Shown here: in pieces, positions 52,187-63,666 of the stretch
Position numbering within the stretch: the stretch's first letter is position 1
Layout of the letters: each line of letters begins with the position of its first letter
NCBI GenBank assembly: GCA_964394085.1
Contig: CAYMWF010000018.1
Coordinates: 12,490-76,489 of the forward strand
Length of the DNA stretch: 64,000 nt
Reading direction: 5' to 3'
DNA from: CAYMWF01 sp964394085 [NCBI: uncultured Gemmatimonadota bacterium]
GTDB lineage: Bacteria; GCA-2686955; CAYMWF01
Notes under the pieces: generated by a model
The model's database searches: none
Told to the model about the DNA's origin: nothing
The model's input: the letters and a program-made list of their open reading frames with translations, nothing else
Program-made: the position numbers and the translations under genes

Positions 52187-52774
52187 ATGATCGAAGGGAT
52201 TGAAGGAAAACTCAGACAAAAGGATCCGGCACGGGCGCTGGTCGATGTCGGAGGAATTACTCTGCTCGTAAGGATTCCCGTATCAACGTATGATAAGCTG
52301 CCGCCCGTCGGGAACAGGGTTCGACTTTTTTCGAGATTTCGCGTCTCCCAGGAGGATATGCGCCTCTTCGGGTTCTATGACAATAATGAGAGGGAAGTTT
52401 TTGACCTGCTCATGTCCGTATCGGGCATCGGTCCGAAGATCGCGCTCTCGGTGATTTCGAGCATGATCCCGGCTCGGTTCGCGAAGGCTGTAGTGGACGA
52501 GGATGTGACAGGGCTTTCATCGGTGCCCGGAATAGGAAAAAAAACCGCACAGCGTCTCATTTTCGAACTTCGCGACCAGGTCGAACGTCACCTTGACTCC
52601 ACCGTCGAAGGCAGGGCCGGAACTGAACTTCCGGAGGCGGTACAGGAGGCTTCACTGGCGCTTCTCTCGCTTGGGTACGAAAGGAAGGCCGTTCAGCGGA
52701 TTTTAGAAAAAATTCCGGAAAAAAGCGGCAAATCGGCGGAAGAGATTATCAGGGCGGCATTGATTAAACTTTGA
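52187..52774 (+). CDS. ruvA: Holliday junction DNA helicase subunit RuvA
   Basis: 195 residues: an N-terminal OB-fold (MIEGIEGKLRQKDPARALVDVGGI, in which EGIEGKL and LVDVGGI are the landmark strands), two helix-hairpin-helix motifs (VSGIGPKIAL and VPGIGKKTAQRLI) and a C-terminal domain (SLALLSLGYERKAVQRILEKI) that contacts RuvB. RuvA tetramers hold the four-way junction while RuvB drives migration. Usual length and order. Confidence 0.97.
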   Translation: MIEGIEGKLRQKDPARALVDVGGITLLVRIPVSTYDKLPPVGNRVRLFSRFRVSQEDMRLFGFYDNNEREVFDLLMSVSGIGPKIALSVISSMIPARFAKAVVDEDVTGLSSVPGIGKKTAQRLIFELRDQVERHLDSTVEGRAGTELPEAVQEASLALLSLGYERKAVQRILEKIPEKSGKSAEEIIRAALIKL

Positions 52775-52783
52775 GATACTCGC

Positions 52784-52924
52784 ATGAAAATGCCTGTACT
52801 CCGTTGTTGCGTAATTCGTTCGGCTGAATGCTTCCCTTCTGCCGTGATTCTCCGCTATGACACCTCCCCGCGTCAGGCAGGGTGGTGCGATCCGGAGTTA
52901 AAGAGGCGTCTCGAACAGCAATAA
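52784..52924 (+). CDS. Possible small ORF between ruvA and ruvB
   Basis: A 46-codon ATG frame starts 9 nt after the ruvA stop and ends at TAA 26 nt before ruvB. Its product starts MKMPVLRCCVIRSAECF, is basic and has four cysteines. No clear ribosome site or family. ruvA and ruvB are usually adjacent, so the 176-nt gap is notable, but chance is the simpler explanation. Confidence 0.2.
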   Translation: MKMPVLRCCVIRSAECFPSAVILRYDTSPRQAGWCDPELKRRLEQQ

Positions 52925-52950
52925 TCCAGGAATGAACCGGCGGTGATAAA

Positions 52951-53985
52951 ATGACCACCCGCAAGGAAAGAATCTCGTCTCCGGGCGAACTGGCCAGCGA
53001 TAAGCCCTTCGAAATGTCGCTTCGCCCCGCGAGCCTGGCCGACTTTATCGGACAGAACGCTCTGTGCGAAAATCTTGCGGTATATATCGAAGCCGCCCGG
53101 CAGCGAAAAGAGCCGCTCGATCATACTCTGCTCTACGGTCCTCCGGGCCTGGGTAAAACAACTCTTGCAAACATCATCGCAAATGAACTCCAGGTCGGTA
53201 TTGTCGCCACTTCCGGGCCCGTCATAGAACGGGCCGGTGATCTCGCCGGCATACTGACCAAGCTTTCCCGCGGGGATGTCCTTTTTATCGACGAAGTGCA
53301 TCGACTCAGCCCGGTGGTCGAGGAATATCTCTATCCTGCGATGGAAGACTTCAACCTGGATATCGTTATCGACCGGGGTCCGCACTCCCGATCGGTAAAA
53401 TTGAACCTCGAGCCGTTTACTCTGATAGGCGCAACAACCAGGGCGGGTTTGCTCACTCCGCCGATGCGGGCGCGTTTCGGCGTGCTCGAGCGTATTTCGT
53501 TCTACGGCAGCGAGGAGCTTCAGAAGATTATTCTCCGAACGGCGGAACTCCTCGAAATATCCGTTACGGGGGAAGGCGCATCCGAGATCGCCCGCAGGTC
53601 CCGGGGCACTCCCCGGGTCGCGAACAGGCTGCTCAGGAGGGTGCGCGACTTCGCCCTCGTAGGCGGACACGACAGTATCGACCAGCGAAACGCCGATTTT
53701 GCGCTTTCGCGGCTCGAGGTCGACGACCAGGGTCTGGACAGGATGGATATAACTATTTTGCGCACGATAGCGGAGCAGTTCGAGAATGGTCCCGTGGGGA
53801 TTCAATCTCTTGCGGTTGCCGTGGGCGAAGAGAAAGACACCATCGAAGAGATGTACGAGCCTTACCTCATTATGGAAGGCTTCCTGGTTCGAACACCCAG
53901 GGGCCGGCGGATAACCAGGAGAGGGTTGACACATATCGGGCTGAATACGGAAGGAACCACTAAGAGACAGCAGGAGCTGTTCTAG
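52951..53985 (+). CDS. ruvB: Holliday junction DNA helicase ATPase RuvB
   Basis: The 344-residue AAA+ motor for branch migration: [13 protein letters not shown] (start of the family), Walker [12 protein letters not shown], Walker [11 protein letters not shown], sensor [19 protein letters not shown], arginine-finger region and a C-terminal winged helix ending with [20 protein letters not shown]. Follows ruvA on the same strand. Confidence 0.98.
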   Translation: MTTRKERISSPGELASDKPFEMSLRPASLADFIGQNALCENLAVYIEAARQRKEPLDHTLLYGPPGLGKTTLANIIANELQVGIVATSGPVIERAGDLAGILTKLSRGDVLFIDEVHRLSPVVEEYLYPAMEDFNLDIVIDRGPHSRSVKLNLEPFTLIGATTRAGLLTPPMRARFGVLERISFYGSEELQKIILRTAELLEISVTGEGASEIARRSRGTPRVANRLLRRVRDFALVGGHDSIDQRNADFALSRLEVDDQGLDRMDITILRTIAEQFENGPVGIQSLAVAVGEEKDTIEEMYEPYLIMEGFLVRTPRGRRITRRGLTHIGLNTEGTTKRQQELF

Positions 53986-54008
53986 AAAGGTAGAACCCGT
54001 TAAATTCC

Positions 54009-56535
<2,527 letters not shown>

Positions 56536-56539
56536 TTAT

Positions 56540-57076
56540 ATGTCGGTGCGTGATATCGAGGTGTTCGGCAGCGGTATTCTCAGGAAGAAAATCACCGAAA
56601 TCGATCCTTCTTCTGCGGAACTTCCGGGCTTGCTCGAAGATCTGAAAGATACACTGGAATCGGAAAACGGCCTTGGGCTCGCAGCCAACCAGATAGGTAT
56701 AGACCAGGCGGTGATCGCCGTGAACATGGCCGCTATCGAAGACGATCCGGAAGAACCGGTGATATTCCTGCTGAATCCGAAAATTATTGAATCGGCGGGA
56801 AAAGAAATAGAAGAGGAAGGCTGCCTTTCATTCCCGGAGCTGACCATTGCGGTTCCCAGGCCGGCAAGGCTCTCTGTCCGGGCTCAATCGGCCACCGGGG
56901 AAGAGCTCGAGATAACAGCCGAAGGGCTCCTGGCCCGGGTTTTATGCCATGAAATAGACCATCTTAACGGCTTGACCATAGTCGACAGGGCCGGAGCCGT
57001 CAGACGTCAGATGCTGAAGCCGGCGCTCAAGAAAATCGAAGCAGCCGGTTCGAGAGGGGCTTACTACTCGGTATGA
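56540..57076 (+). CDS. def: Peptide deformylase
   Basis: The 178-residue metalloprotease removes the N-formyl group from nascent proteins. All three motifs are present: GLGLAANQIG (44-53), EEGCLSFP (C95 metal ligand) and HEIDHLNG (H137, E138, H141). Overlaps fmt by 4 nt (ATGA), the classic def-fmt pair. Confidence 0.97.
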   Translation: MSVRDIEVFGSGILRKKITEIDPSSAELPGLLEDLKDTLESENGLGLAANQIGIDQAVIAVNMAAIEDDPEEPVIFLLNPKIIESAGKEIEEEGCLSFPELTIAVPRPARLSVRAQSATGEELEITAEGLLARVLCHEIDHLNGLTIVDRAGAVRRQMLKPALKKIEAAGSRGAYYSV

Positions 57077-58029
57077 GGATAATTTTTTTCGGAACATCTT
57101 CCTTCGCGGTTTCCTGCCTGAAAGGATTACTCGATGACGGTCGTCGAGTCGTCGGTGTTGTCACGCAGCCTGACAGACAGGGAGGGCGCGGGGGTAAAAA
57201 AATCCTCGTTCCTCCAGTCAAACGTTTTGCCGCTTCACGGAAGATCGAACTTCTTCAACCTGAAAACCTTAACGATTCCGCGGTGGCGGAATGGATTGAG
57301 GCGCGGCAGCCCGATATCCTGGTAGTCTCGGCGTACGGTAAACTCATTCCATCCCATCTAATCGAAGCGGCTTCGCACGGCGCCATAAATCCGCACCCGT
57401 CACTGCTGCCGCGTTTCCGCGGGGCGGCACCTATTCACTGGGCCGTCATCCGGGGAGACGAGGTCACCGGTATTACGACCTATTTTCTCGATAAGAAATT
57501 CGATATGGGCGATATTATTCTGCAGGTAAAGGTGCCTATCTCTCCCGACGAAACCGCCGGTTCCCTCGAAGAGAAACTCACTCCGATGGCCGTCGAGCTT
57601 CTGGTTAAATCGCTTGACGCGGTTGCTGCCGGGCGGTTCTCGAGGACACCACAGAGCAGCCTGGAAAATCCTCCCCAAATCGCTTCGGCACCGGAGATCG
57701 TTGATCGACACCGGAAACTTCAATGGACCTGGCCGTCCCTGAGACTGCTGCGACGGGTAAGAGGATTATCCCCGTCCCCTGCGGCCTATACTCTCTTCCG
57801 GGACCGGCGGCTCAAGATATTTAATGGTTCTGTTCCCGACTTTTCGGATTCAGCAGCTGGCGGGAGCGTTGAACCCGGAGAATTCAGAAGAATCAGCAGG
57901 GCGTTATTCATAGGAACCGGGGATCGTCTCTTTCTTCCGACCGATGTACAGCTGGCAGGGAAGCGCAGGATGGATTGGATGAGTTTCGCGAACGGTGCGA
58001 GAATTGTACCTGGAGAACGGCTTGAGTGA
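57073..58029 (+). CDS. fmt: Methionyl-tRNA formyltransferase
   Basis: 318 residues. IIFFGTSSFAVSCLKGL is the Rossmann start, NPHPSLLPRFRGAAPIHWAVI contains the SLLP loop and the catalytic Asn/His, and GITTYFLDKKFDMGDI has the catalytic Asp. A C-terminal tRNA-binding OB-like domain follows. It formylates initiator Met-tRNA. Its end overlaps the TenI-like gene. Confidence 0.96.
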   Translation: MRIIFFGTSSFAVSCLKGLLDDGRRVVGVVTQPDRQGGRGGKKILVPPVKRFAASRKIELLQPENLNDSAVAEWIEARQPDILVVSAYGKLIPSHLIEAASHGAINPHPSLLPRFRGAAPIHWAVIRGDEVTGITTYFLDKKFDMGDIILQVKVPISPDETAGSLEEKLTPMAVELLVKSLDAVAAGRFSRTPQSSLENPPQIASAPEIVDRHRKLQWTWPSLRLLRRVRGLSPSPAAYTLFRDRRLKIFNGSVPDFSDSAAGGSVEPGEFRRISRALFIGTGDRLFLPTDVQLAGKRRMDWMSFANGARIVPGERLE

Positions 58030-58672
58030 AGCGAATCGCGACAGGATAGAACTGCACTTGATCTGTTCGTTGAACAACTACAACCGCGAACGGGTCCGGG
58101 AGATTGTATCGGTTTCCGAGGTCGGAATCGATTTCGTCCATTTCCGCGGACCCGGATTGTCCTCCCGGGAATTATGGCAGGCCGGACATGATTATAGTGA
58201 GCGGTTCCCATGGTTCAGGGAGAAACTGATTATTCATGGTAGAACCGATATAGCGCTTTCATTGAGCGCCCGGGGCGTTCACCTGGAAGACCGTGATTTA
58301 CCACCCTCGGTCGTTCGGGAAATCGCCGGGTCCGCGTTGCGAATCGGCGTGTCGACGCGCAGACCTGAGGAAGTAGAGCTTTATTCGGACAGGGAAACCG
58401 ATTACCTGTTATTCGGTGTTTTCTCCGGGAAGGGGATGTGGTCCATGTTCGCTCCCATCGACACTGCCGCTTTTTCCAGGGCGCTGGAGATTTCGCCAAT
58501 TCCCCTTGTAGCGGCATGCGATACGATCGGCCAGGCTCTCGAGCTGGTCGACCGCGGCGCAAGGGGAATCGCGATTATGAATGCCTGTGAGACAGGAGCT
58601 GACGGTGTATCAGCACTGATTCGAGATTTGAACACCCTCGGGAATCTCGGTTATGGGGGGGCAGGTGAATGA
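58022..58672 (+). CDS. Divergent TenI/ThiE-like protein
   Basis: A TTG at 58022 with GGAG 6 nt upstream, overlapping fmt by 8 nt, gives 216 residues; GTG at 57995 is an alternative. The TIM-barrel pattern of thiamine phosphate synthase/TenI is clear: IDFVHFRGPGLSSREL, LIIHGRTDIAL, ARGVHLEDRDLPP, RIGVSTRRPEEV and IPLVAACDTIGQALELVDRGARGIAIMNAC. Key ThiE positions are changed: the QxRxK motif is HFRGP, the ND of the phosphate/Mg site is HG, and the late (T/V)TK loop is missing. It is more likely a TenI-like isomerase or a repurposed fold than true ThiE. Overlaps the ThiF-like gene by 4 nt. Confidence 0.75.
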   Translation: MSEANRDRIELHLICSLNNYNRERVREIVSVSEVGIDFVHFRGPGLSSRELWQAGHDYSERFPWFREKLIIHGRTDIALSLSARGVHLEDRDLPPSVVREIAGSALRIGVSTRRPEEVELYSDRETDYLLFGVFSGKGMWSMFAPIDTAAFSRALEISPIPLVAACDTIGQALELVDRGARGIAIMNACETGADGVSALIRDLNTLGNLGYGGAGE

Positions 58673-59745
58673 CGAAGACTGAACAAAAGAGATACAGGCG
58701 CCAGGTTCTTGTCAAATCCGTCGGACGGAAAGGTCAGAGCAGGCTGCTGGGGAGCAAGGTTGTTCTTGTCGGATGCGGTGCTCTAGGCACAGCCTGCGCC
58801 AATTCACTCATCCGCGCCGGAGCGGGTTCCATAAGGCTGGTGGACAGGTTCATACTGACGCTGGGAGATCTGCAGGAGTGTTCTCTCTACGATGAACGTG
58901 CCGTTGAAGATTCACTTCCGAAAGCCGTAGCGCTCGGGCACCTCCTGAGCCTGGCGAACAGCGGGGTGAGTATTGAGCACAAAGTCGAAGAGTTAAACAG
59001 CGAGACAGCCGGCAGGCTATTCGAAGCCGCTGATATCATTATCGATGGCGGGGTAAGCAACGAGACCCGCCTGCTCATCAACGATTTTTCCATAGCGAAT
59101 GGTATCCCATGGGTTTACGGCGGCGTCGCGGACTCGGTCGGGATGGTGATTCCCTTCGATGGGCGTGAAGGTGGCTGTTTAAGATGCATCTTACCGAGTC
59201 TGCCCTTTTCGGACGCGCATTCGCCGGCGCCCGTCTCAAGGGGTTTACTCGGTGCAGCGGCAATGACCACAGGCGCTGTACAGGCCATTGAAACCCTCCG
59301 TATCCTGGCCACGGGCGGAGATTACCGTGCCGAGATCCTCTGGTTCGACCTCTGGAATCATGATTTCAGGCGTATCGATTTCAGTCGCAGTGAAGACTGC
59401 CGCTGTTGCGGACGGAAGAACTTCAGTTTCCTGAATAAGCCTGTTGAAGATCGCGTTATCACCAACCTGAGCGAGAAACGCTACCAGGTCATACCCATTC
59501 ATGGTCAAAAACCGCATATTGGCAAACTCTATACGCGGCTGCATCCTCTATCGAGCAACATAACATTCAACGATCAGCTTTTGATTGCAGCTTTGCGCAA
59601 CTGCAACCTGTTCATTTTCAAGGATGGCAGGGTAGTAATCGAGGGTGTCGATTCCTCCGAAGAGGCGCTGGGCATTTTCGATGAATATATCCTCGACTCG
59701 AACAGGGTCGAGTCGGCACAGGATTCTTATGGACTCGAAGGATGA
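58669..59745 (+). CDS. ThiF/MoeB/HesA-family adenylating enzyme
   Basis: The 358-residue E1-like enzyme starts RYRRQVLVKSVGRKGQSRLL and has the nucleotide site VVLVGCGALGT, the acceptor aspartate region DIIIDGGVSNETRLLINDF and two cysteine pairs (GGCLRCILP and DCRCCGR) for zinc. The usual NLQRQ motif, whose arginine helps ATP binding, reads DLQEC. A C-terminal extension (residues 265-358) is ThiS/MoaD-unlike and of unknown fold. Such enzymes adenylate the C-terminal Gly of ThiS/MoaD-like carriers or small peptides; no carrier gene is in the window. Coupled by 4-nt overlap to the TenI-like gene, it points to sulfur/thiazole-type chemistry. Confidence 0.85.
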   Translation: MTKTEQKRYRRQVLVKSVGRKGQSRLLGSKVVLVGCGALGTACANSLIRAGAGSIRLVDRFILTLGDLQECSLYDERAVEDSLPKAVALGHLLSLANSGVSIEHKVEELNSETAGRLFEAADIIIDGGVSNETRLLINDFSIANGIPWVYGGVADSVGMVIPFDGREGGCLRCILPSLPFSDAHSPAPVSRGLLGAAAMTTGAVQAIETLRILATGGDYRAEILWFDLWNHDFRRIDFSRSEDCRCCGRKNFSFLNKPVEDRVITNLSEKRYQVIPIHGQKPHIGKLYTRLHPLSSNITFNDQLLIAALRNCNLFIFKDGRVVIEGVDSSEEALGIFDEYILDSNRVESAQDSYGLEG

Positions 59746-61171
59746 CATAAATCGTTTGAACACCGGCTATCCGTTACGAAGAAGCCGAAACCGCGGGGAT
59801 CGGCGATTTAACGACGGAAATTCTGCCGGGCGAAAATCATCGGGAGACGCGCGACATGGTTCGGCGCGGGTTCTCGACACGTTCGAGTCCGGCGGACACA
59901 TTGCACCCGCTCTGGCGGCTTTCGCCTCCGGGGTGCGCATGGATGATCGTAACAGGAGCCTGATGAAAAAGCTCGTCTCAGGTGTCCTTCAAAACAGATC
60001 GCTGCTCGATTTCCGGATAGATGAACTGCTCGACAGCAAGCGAGCCAGGCTGCCTGTCACGGTAAGGAATATTTTGCGGACGGCATTTTACCAGATCCTT
60101 TTTCTGGACGGCATCCCTGAGTGGGCTGTTGTATCCGAAGCTGTCAGGCTGGCTGGCGAAACAGGTTTTTATCGGCTCAAGGGCTTGACAAACGGAGTTC
60201 TCAGGTCTTTTCTCCGCTCAGGAATCACGAAAGACAGCGCCCTGGACGGTCTTACCCCCGGATCGGTCGAATGCCTGTCCGTCAAGTATTCTCATCCAGC
60301 GTGGCTCGTTGAGCGATGGGTCGAACAATTCGGACTCGAAGAGACATCGGAATTGCTGAAGATGAATAACCGGACACCGCCGGTGACGTTCCAGGTGAAT
60401 ACGCTGCGGATCTCGCCCGCCGATTTCGTAGATGAGCTGGCGGCTTCCGGGATCGAGGCAGAAAAGTCGAAACCGGATGGAACGGGATACAACGTTACCG
60501 GTCGACTGGATATGAGAGTCCTCGATTCTTTCCTTCGAGGCGGGATATACGTGCAGGACGAATCCGGAGCTCAGATTGCTCGAATGAATCCGGATGATCC
60601 ATCATTGAGCGTGATTGATCTGTGCGCTGCGCCTGGAGGTAAGATTATCACCTCAGCGATTAACCGCGAAGACGGCGGGCGAATGATTGCGGGTGACCTG
60701 GATGCGGCGAGGATCAGGCTTTTAAAAGAAAATACTGAAAGGCTTCGTCTTAAGAGTATTCTACCGGTTGTCGCCGACGGCAGGGTCTTACCGTTCGCCG
60801 GGCGTTTCGATGTGGTTCTCGTGGATGCACCATGCACCGGAACAGGAACGTTGCGCCGGAAGGCTGATCTGCGGTGGAGGATTACTCCTTCCTGGCTTGA
60901 GAATCTTCCATCCATCCAGGTCTCCCTGCTGGAGAGCGCCGCCGCGATGGTGGCACCCGGTGGAAAAATCATCTACTCAACCTGCTCTATCGAACGGGAA
61001 GAGAACACGGACACGATCACATCATTTCTTGATCGGCATCCGGAATTTCTTATTGAACCTCCGCCGCCGAGAGACTTCACTTCATTCACAAGGAGAGACG
61101 GAACCGTGCAGTTCCTCCCTCACCGGGACGGCTGTGACGGTGCGTTCGCCGCGAACTTGAGGTGTGCATGA
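59729..61171 (+). CDS. rsmB: 16S rRNA (cytosine-967-C5)-methyltransferase
   Basis: The ATG at 59729 overlaps the ThiF-like gene by 17 nt and gives 480 residues. Residues about 45-190 are the NusB-like RNA-binding domain (FASGVRMDDRNRSLMKKLVSG, RTAFYQILFLDGIP, LKGLTNGVLRSFLR). The methyltransferase part has the SAM motif DLCAAPGGK, the catalytic cysteine region VDAPCTGTGTLRR and the second cysteine STCSIEREEN. This is the RsmB/Sun family; def-fmt-rsmB order agrees. An arginine-rich N-terminal stretch of about 45 residues precedes the usual start. Confidence 0.93.
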   Translation: MDSKDDINRLNTGYPLRRSRNRGDRRFNDGNSAGRKSSGDARHGSARVLDTFESGGHIAPALAAFASGVRMDDRNRSLMKKLVSGVLQNRSLLDFRIDELLDSKRARLPVTVRNILRTAFYQILFLDGIPEWAVVSEAVRLAGETGFYRLKGLTNGVLRSFLRSGITKDSALDGLTPGSVECLSVKYSHPAWLVERWVEQFGLEETSELLKMNNRTPPVTFQVNTLRISPADFVDELAASGIEAEKSKPDGTGYNVTGRLDMRVLDSFLRGGIYVQDESGAQIARMNPDDPSLSVIDLCAAPGGKIITSAINREDGGRMIAGDLDAARIRLLKENTERLRLKSILPVVADGRVLPFAGRFDVVLVDAPCTGTGTLRRKADLRWRITPSWLENLPSIQVSLLESAAAMVAPGGKIIYSTCSIEREENTDTITSFLDRHPEFLIEPPPPRDFTSFTRRDGTVQFLPHRDGCDGAFAANLRCA

Positions 61172-61902
61172 ATCGTTTCTTTCAAATTATCATGATCTTT
61201 GCGGGGTTCTTTATCTTCGCGGTTTTCGCGTTTTTTGTCGCTCATACGATTGTTCTGCCTGTATTGACCCGTCATGGCGAGGAAAGCATCGTACCGGATG
61301 TGACGGGCATGGATGTGAATCTGGCCGTATCTCTGCTCGAGAAGGCTGATTTAAAGAACAGGATTCACCAGAAACCTTTCAAAGAGGGTCTGGACGAGGG
61401 ATATGTTCTTGTACAGATACCACCTCCTGGAAAAAGCGTAAAGAAAGGACGAACCGTCCTGCTCGAGGTGTCTCTCGGAATCCCTCTCGTAAAGATCCCG
61501 GATGTCAAGGGGCATTCTTTCGCAGAAATAGCGCGCCAGCTTGCCGAGAGAGGCTTGACGATTGAAAAATCAGTACGGATTTTCTCCGACAAGCATACCG
61601 AAGGAACGGTCATAGCTTCCAATCCGGAAGCCGGAGCGGGAATTCGAGAGGGACATCCTGTAAGACTGCTCGTGAGCAAAGGGAAAGCGCCCAGGCGTTT
61701 GATCATGCCGGATCTCAGGCGCAGATCCGCTGGCGGCGTGAAAGAAGGATTGGAAAGCCTGGGTTTCGAAGTCGAGCTCGTTCCGATGCACCTCCCTCGA
61801 AACTGGAAGAATCTGCCGGTACACCGCCAGAAGCCGATACCTGGCGCTACCGTATCGAAAGAAGATAAAATAATTGTTTACCTGGAGGAAAATAAAACAT
61901 GA
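61168..61902 (+). CDS. Membrane-anchored PASTA protein (three PASTA domains, no kinase)
   Basis: The ATG at 61168 overlaps the rsmB stop (ATGA), giving 244 residues: one transmembrane helix (residues 7-32) followed by three PASTA repeats: EESIVPDVTGMDVNLAVSLL, VKIPDVKGHSFAEIARQLAERG and LIMPDLRRRSAGGVKEGLESLG, each with a P-D-V/L start and a late P-x-x-G loop (PPPGKSVKKG, PEAGAGIREG, PIPGATVSKED). PASTA modules bind peptidoglycan fragments or beta-lactams. In Firmicutes the same operon position holds a Ser/Thr kinase with PASTA repeats; here the kinase part is absent. Confidence 0.9.
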   Translation: MNRFFQIIMIFAGFFIFAVFAFFVAHTIVLPVLTRHGEESIVPDVTGMDVNLAVSLLEKADLKNRIHQKPFKEGLDEGYVLVQIPPPGKSVKKGRTVLLEVSLGIPLVKIPDVKGHSFAEIARQLAERGLTIEKSVRIFSDKHTEGTVIASNPEAGAGIREGHPVRLLVSKGKAPRRLIMPDLRRRSAGGVKEGLESLGFEVELVPMHLPRNWKNLPVHRQKPIPGATVSKEDKIIVYLEENKT

Positions 61903-62552
61903 AAGAACTATCACTTTCCATTCTGTCAGGTGATTTCTGGAACCTTTCCGAACTGGTGGGTAACTTGATCAAGGGAGGAGCGGATCGCCTGCACATGGAT
62001 ATAATGGACGGGCATTTCGTTCCTCACATAAGTTTCGGTACACCTGTAGTAGAGAGTATATCGAGGCATACGGCCATTCCGATGGACGTGCACCTGATGG
62101 TGGAAAATCCGATTCAGATTCTTTCGGATTTCAATTTCCCCGGCGTTGATACGGTTATTGTTCATCATGAGTCCACCATAGAACCGCGGGCGGTGATACC
62201 GAGGATCAAGGGGATGGGTTTGAAAGCGGGCATCGCCATCAATCCCTCGACCCCGGTAAGAGCCCTCCTGGGTGTCATGGACCAGGTGGACGAAATTCTC
62301 GTAATGTCCGTGAATCCCGGAAAGGGAGGACAGAGGATAATTCCCGAATCCGCGGCCAGGATCTCCGAATTGATCAAGATGCGCAGCAGCTCGGGCTACA
62401 GCTTTATTGTCGCGGTCGACGGCGGAATCAACCGGCACACTCTCGAACAAGTCAAAATCGCCGACAGAATCGTAGTCGGTTCAGCCGTAACCCAGGCAAG
62501 AGATCCTGTCAGCGAGACCGCCTATTTTATCAGGAAACTCCAGGGCCGCTAG
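61899..62552 (+). CDS. rpe: Ribulose-phosphate 3-epimerase
   Basis: The 217-residue TIM-barrel interconverts ribulose-5-phosphate and xylulose-5-phosphate. Motifs: LSILSGDFWNL at the start, DRLHMDIMDGHFVP (metal His/Asp), VDVHLMVENP with the histidine of HLMVE, MSVNPGKGGQ and VDGGINRHT. Its start overlaps the PASTA gene by 4 nt, so it ends the def-fmt-...-rsmB operon, as rpe does in other phyla. Confidence 0.96.
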   Translation: MKELSLSILSGDFWNLSELVGNLIKGGADRLHMDIMDGHFVPHISFGTPVVESISRHTAIPMDVHLMVENPIQILSDFNFPGVDTVIVHHESTIEPRAVIPRIKGMGLKAGIAINPSTPVRALLGVMDQVDEILVMSVNPGKGGQRIIPESAARISELIKMRSSSGYSFIVAVDGGINRHTLEQVKIADRIVVGSAVTQARDPVSETAYFIRKLQGR

Positions 62553-62613
62553 CCTGGCGCACGCGACTGTTCAGATTTGTAAACGGGATTAATGCCGGCG
62601 TTGCCGTCCGTTG

Positions 62614-62643
62614 TTGACAAAACACCGATAGATCTAGTAAATA
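62614..62643 (+). promoter_or_regulatory. Promoter for the double Sm-like protein gene
   Basis: Consensus TTGACA (62614-62619) followed by TAAATA (62638-62643) at 18 bp; about 105 nt before the TTG start at 62748. Confidence 0.5.
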
Positions 62644-62747
62644 ATTCAACATCGACATATCGTACCGTCGTAACATGTAGCTGACGACCATTACGCAGTC
62701 GCAAATCAGGCTTCGAATGAACGAAGCGAGTGCCCGGAGAGTGACGA

Positions 62748-63575
62748 TTGGATACATCAGTAACTGGTGAAAACAACATTAAGGAAAACCAGGTCCATCT
62801 GGATAAACCAGTAAAGAAAAAGGGCAAGAAAAAATTCGATGCGTTCAAATACAGAGCGCAGGAGATCAGTGAAGATTCTGGTATTCCCTATTCATATGCC
62901 TTGAAGGTGGCGAAAGGTAAATTGAGCCTGAATGAAGCGTTGCTGAAGCTGATGAGGCGAGACAGCATCAAAGAGATCATGGATCAATACGCCCTTCCTT
63001 CAGGAATCGCAGCCAGCGTGCTCGATAAGAAGTTATCTTCCGATTATGCCGTAAACAGGTACCAGGCCAAAACTGAAATAGCCGCTAACAGAACCCGTTC
63101 CTGCCTTCAGGAGGCGCTGGAAGAAGAAAGGGATGTGGTTCTGTATCTTTTCAGAAACAGGGTTTTGAAAGGTAGAATATCAGAGGTCGACACGTACGAT
63201 TTCACTTTTCAGCCCGAAGAGGGAGAAAAGGCGGCATTCAAAAAAATCGAGTTGAAGTATATCACGGCGCCCGAATACGAGGTCCGCCTCCGGGATCTGG
63301 TCGGCACCGTTGAAGAAATAGCCGGTATCGGGTTGGTTGAAGAAAAATATCCCCAAAACCGGAACAACTTCAAGCACTGGAAACTGATGAAGGCCAAGAA
63401 CAGTCCCGACGGCGTTCAGCTGATTACCCGCGACGGCGATCTTCTGGAGGGTTCCATTACCTGGTTCAATACATATGAGGTCGGTTTCCTTATTGGGGGT
63501 GACCTCGAAATGACTATTTTCAGACATGCCCTGCACAAGATGGTTATCCTCCCGAAAGAAGAAAGTTCATCATAA
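62748..63575 (+). CDS. Protein with two Hfq/Sm-like domains
   Basis: A TTG start with GGAGAG upstream gives 275 residues. Residues 20-30 are strongly basic (KPVKKKGKKKF), and 35-120 are helical with a short HTH-like piece (SGIPYSYALKVAKGKLSL). Two segments then follow the Hfq strand pattern. The first (about 128-172) is VVLYLFRNRVLKGRISEVDTY ... KKIELKYI. The second (about 219-268) is GVQLITRDGDLLEGSITWF ... MTIFRHALHKMVI, whose FRHALHKMVI mirrors the YKHAI motif of Hfq. Hfq itself is a single-domain hexamer RNA chaperone. A tandem version would give a three-fold ring or a monomeric pair. It has its own promoter and lies beyond rpe. Confidence 0.65.
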   Translation: MDTSVTGENNIKENQVHLDKPVKKKGKKKFDAFKYRAQEISEDSGIPYSYALKVAKGKLSLNEALLKLMRRDSIKEIMDQYALPSGIAASVLDKKLSSDYAVNRYQAKTEIAANRTRSCLQEALEEERDVVLYLFRNRVLKGRISEVDTYDFTFQPEEGEKAAFKKIELKYITAPEYEVRLRDLVGTVEEIAGIGLVEEKYPQNRNNFKHWKLMKAKNSPDGVQLITRDGDLLEGSITWFNTYEVGFLIGGDLEMTIFRHALHKMVILPKEESSS

Positions 63576-63666
63576 TTATCCCGCCTTTCAATCCTGTTGC
63601 CTGAAATTACGAAAGCGACTGCTGTTCGATACGGAAAATTGAGTCTGTGGGTGCCGGCACATGCCG

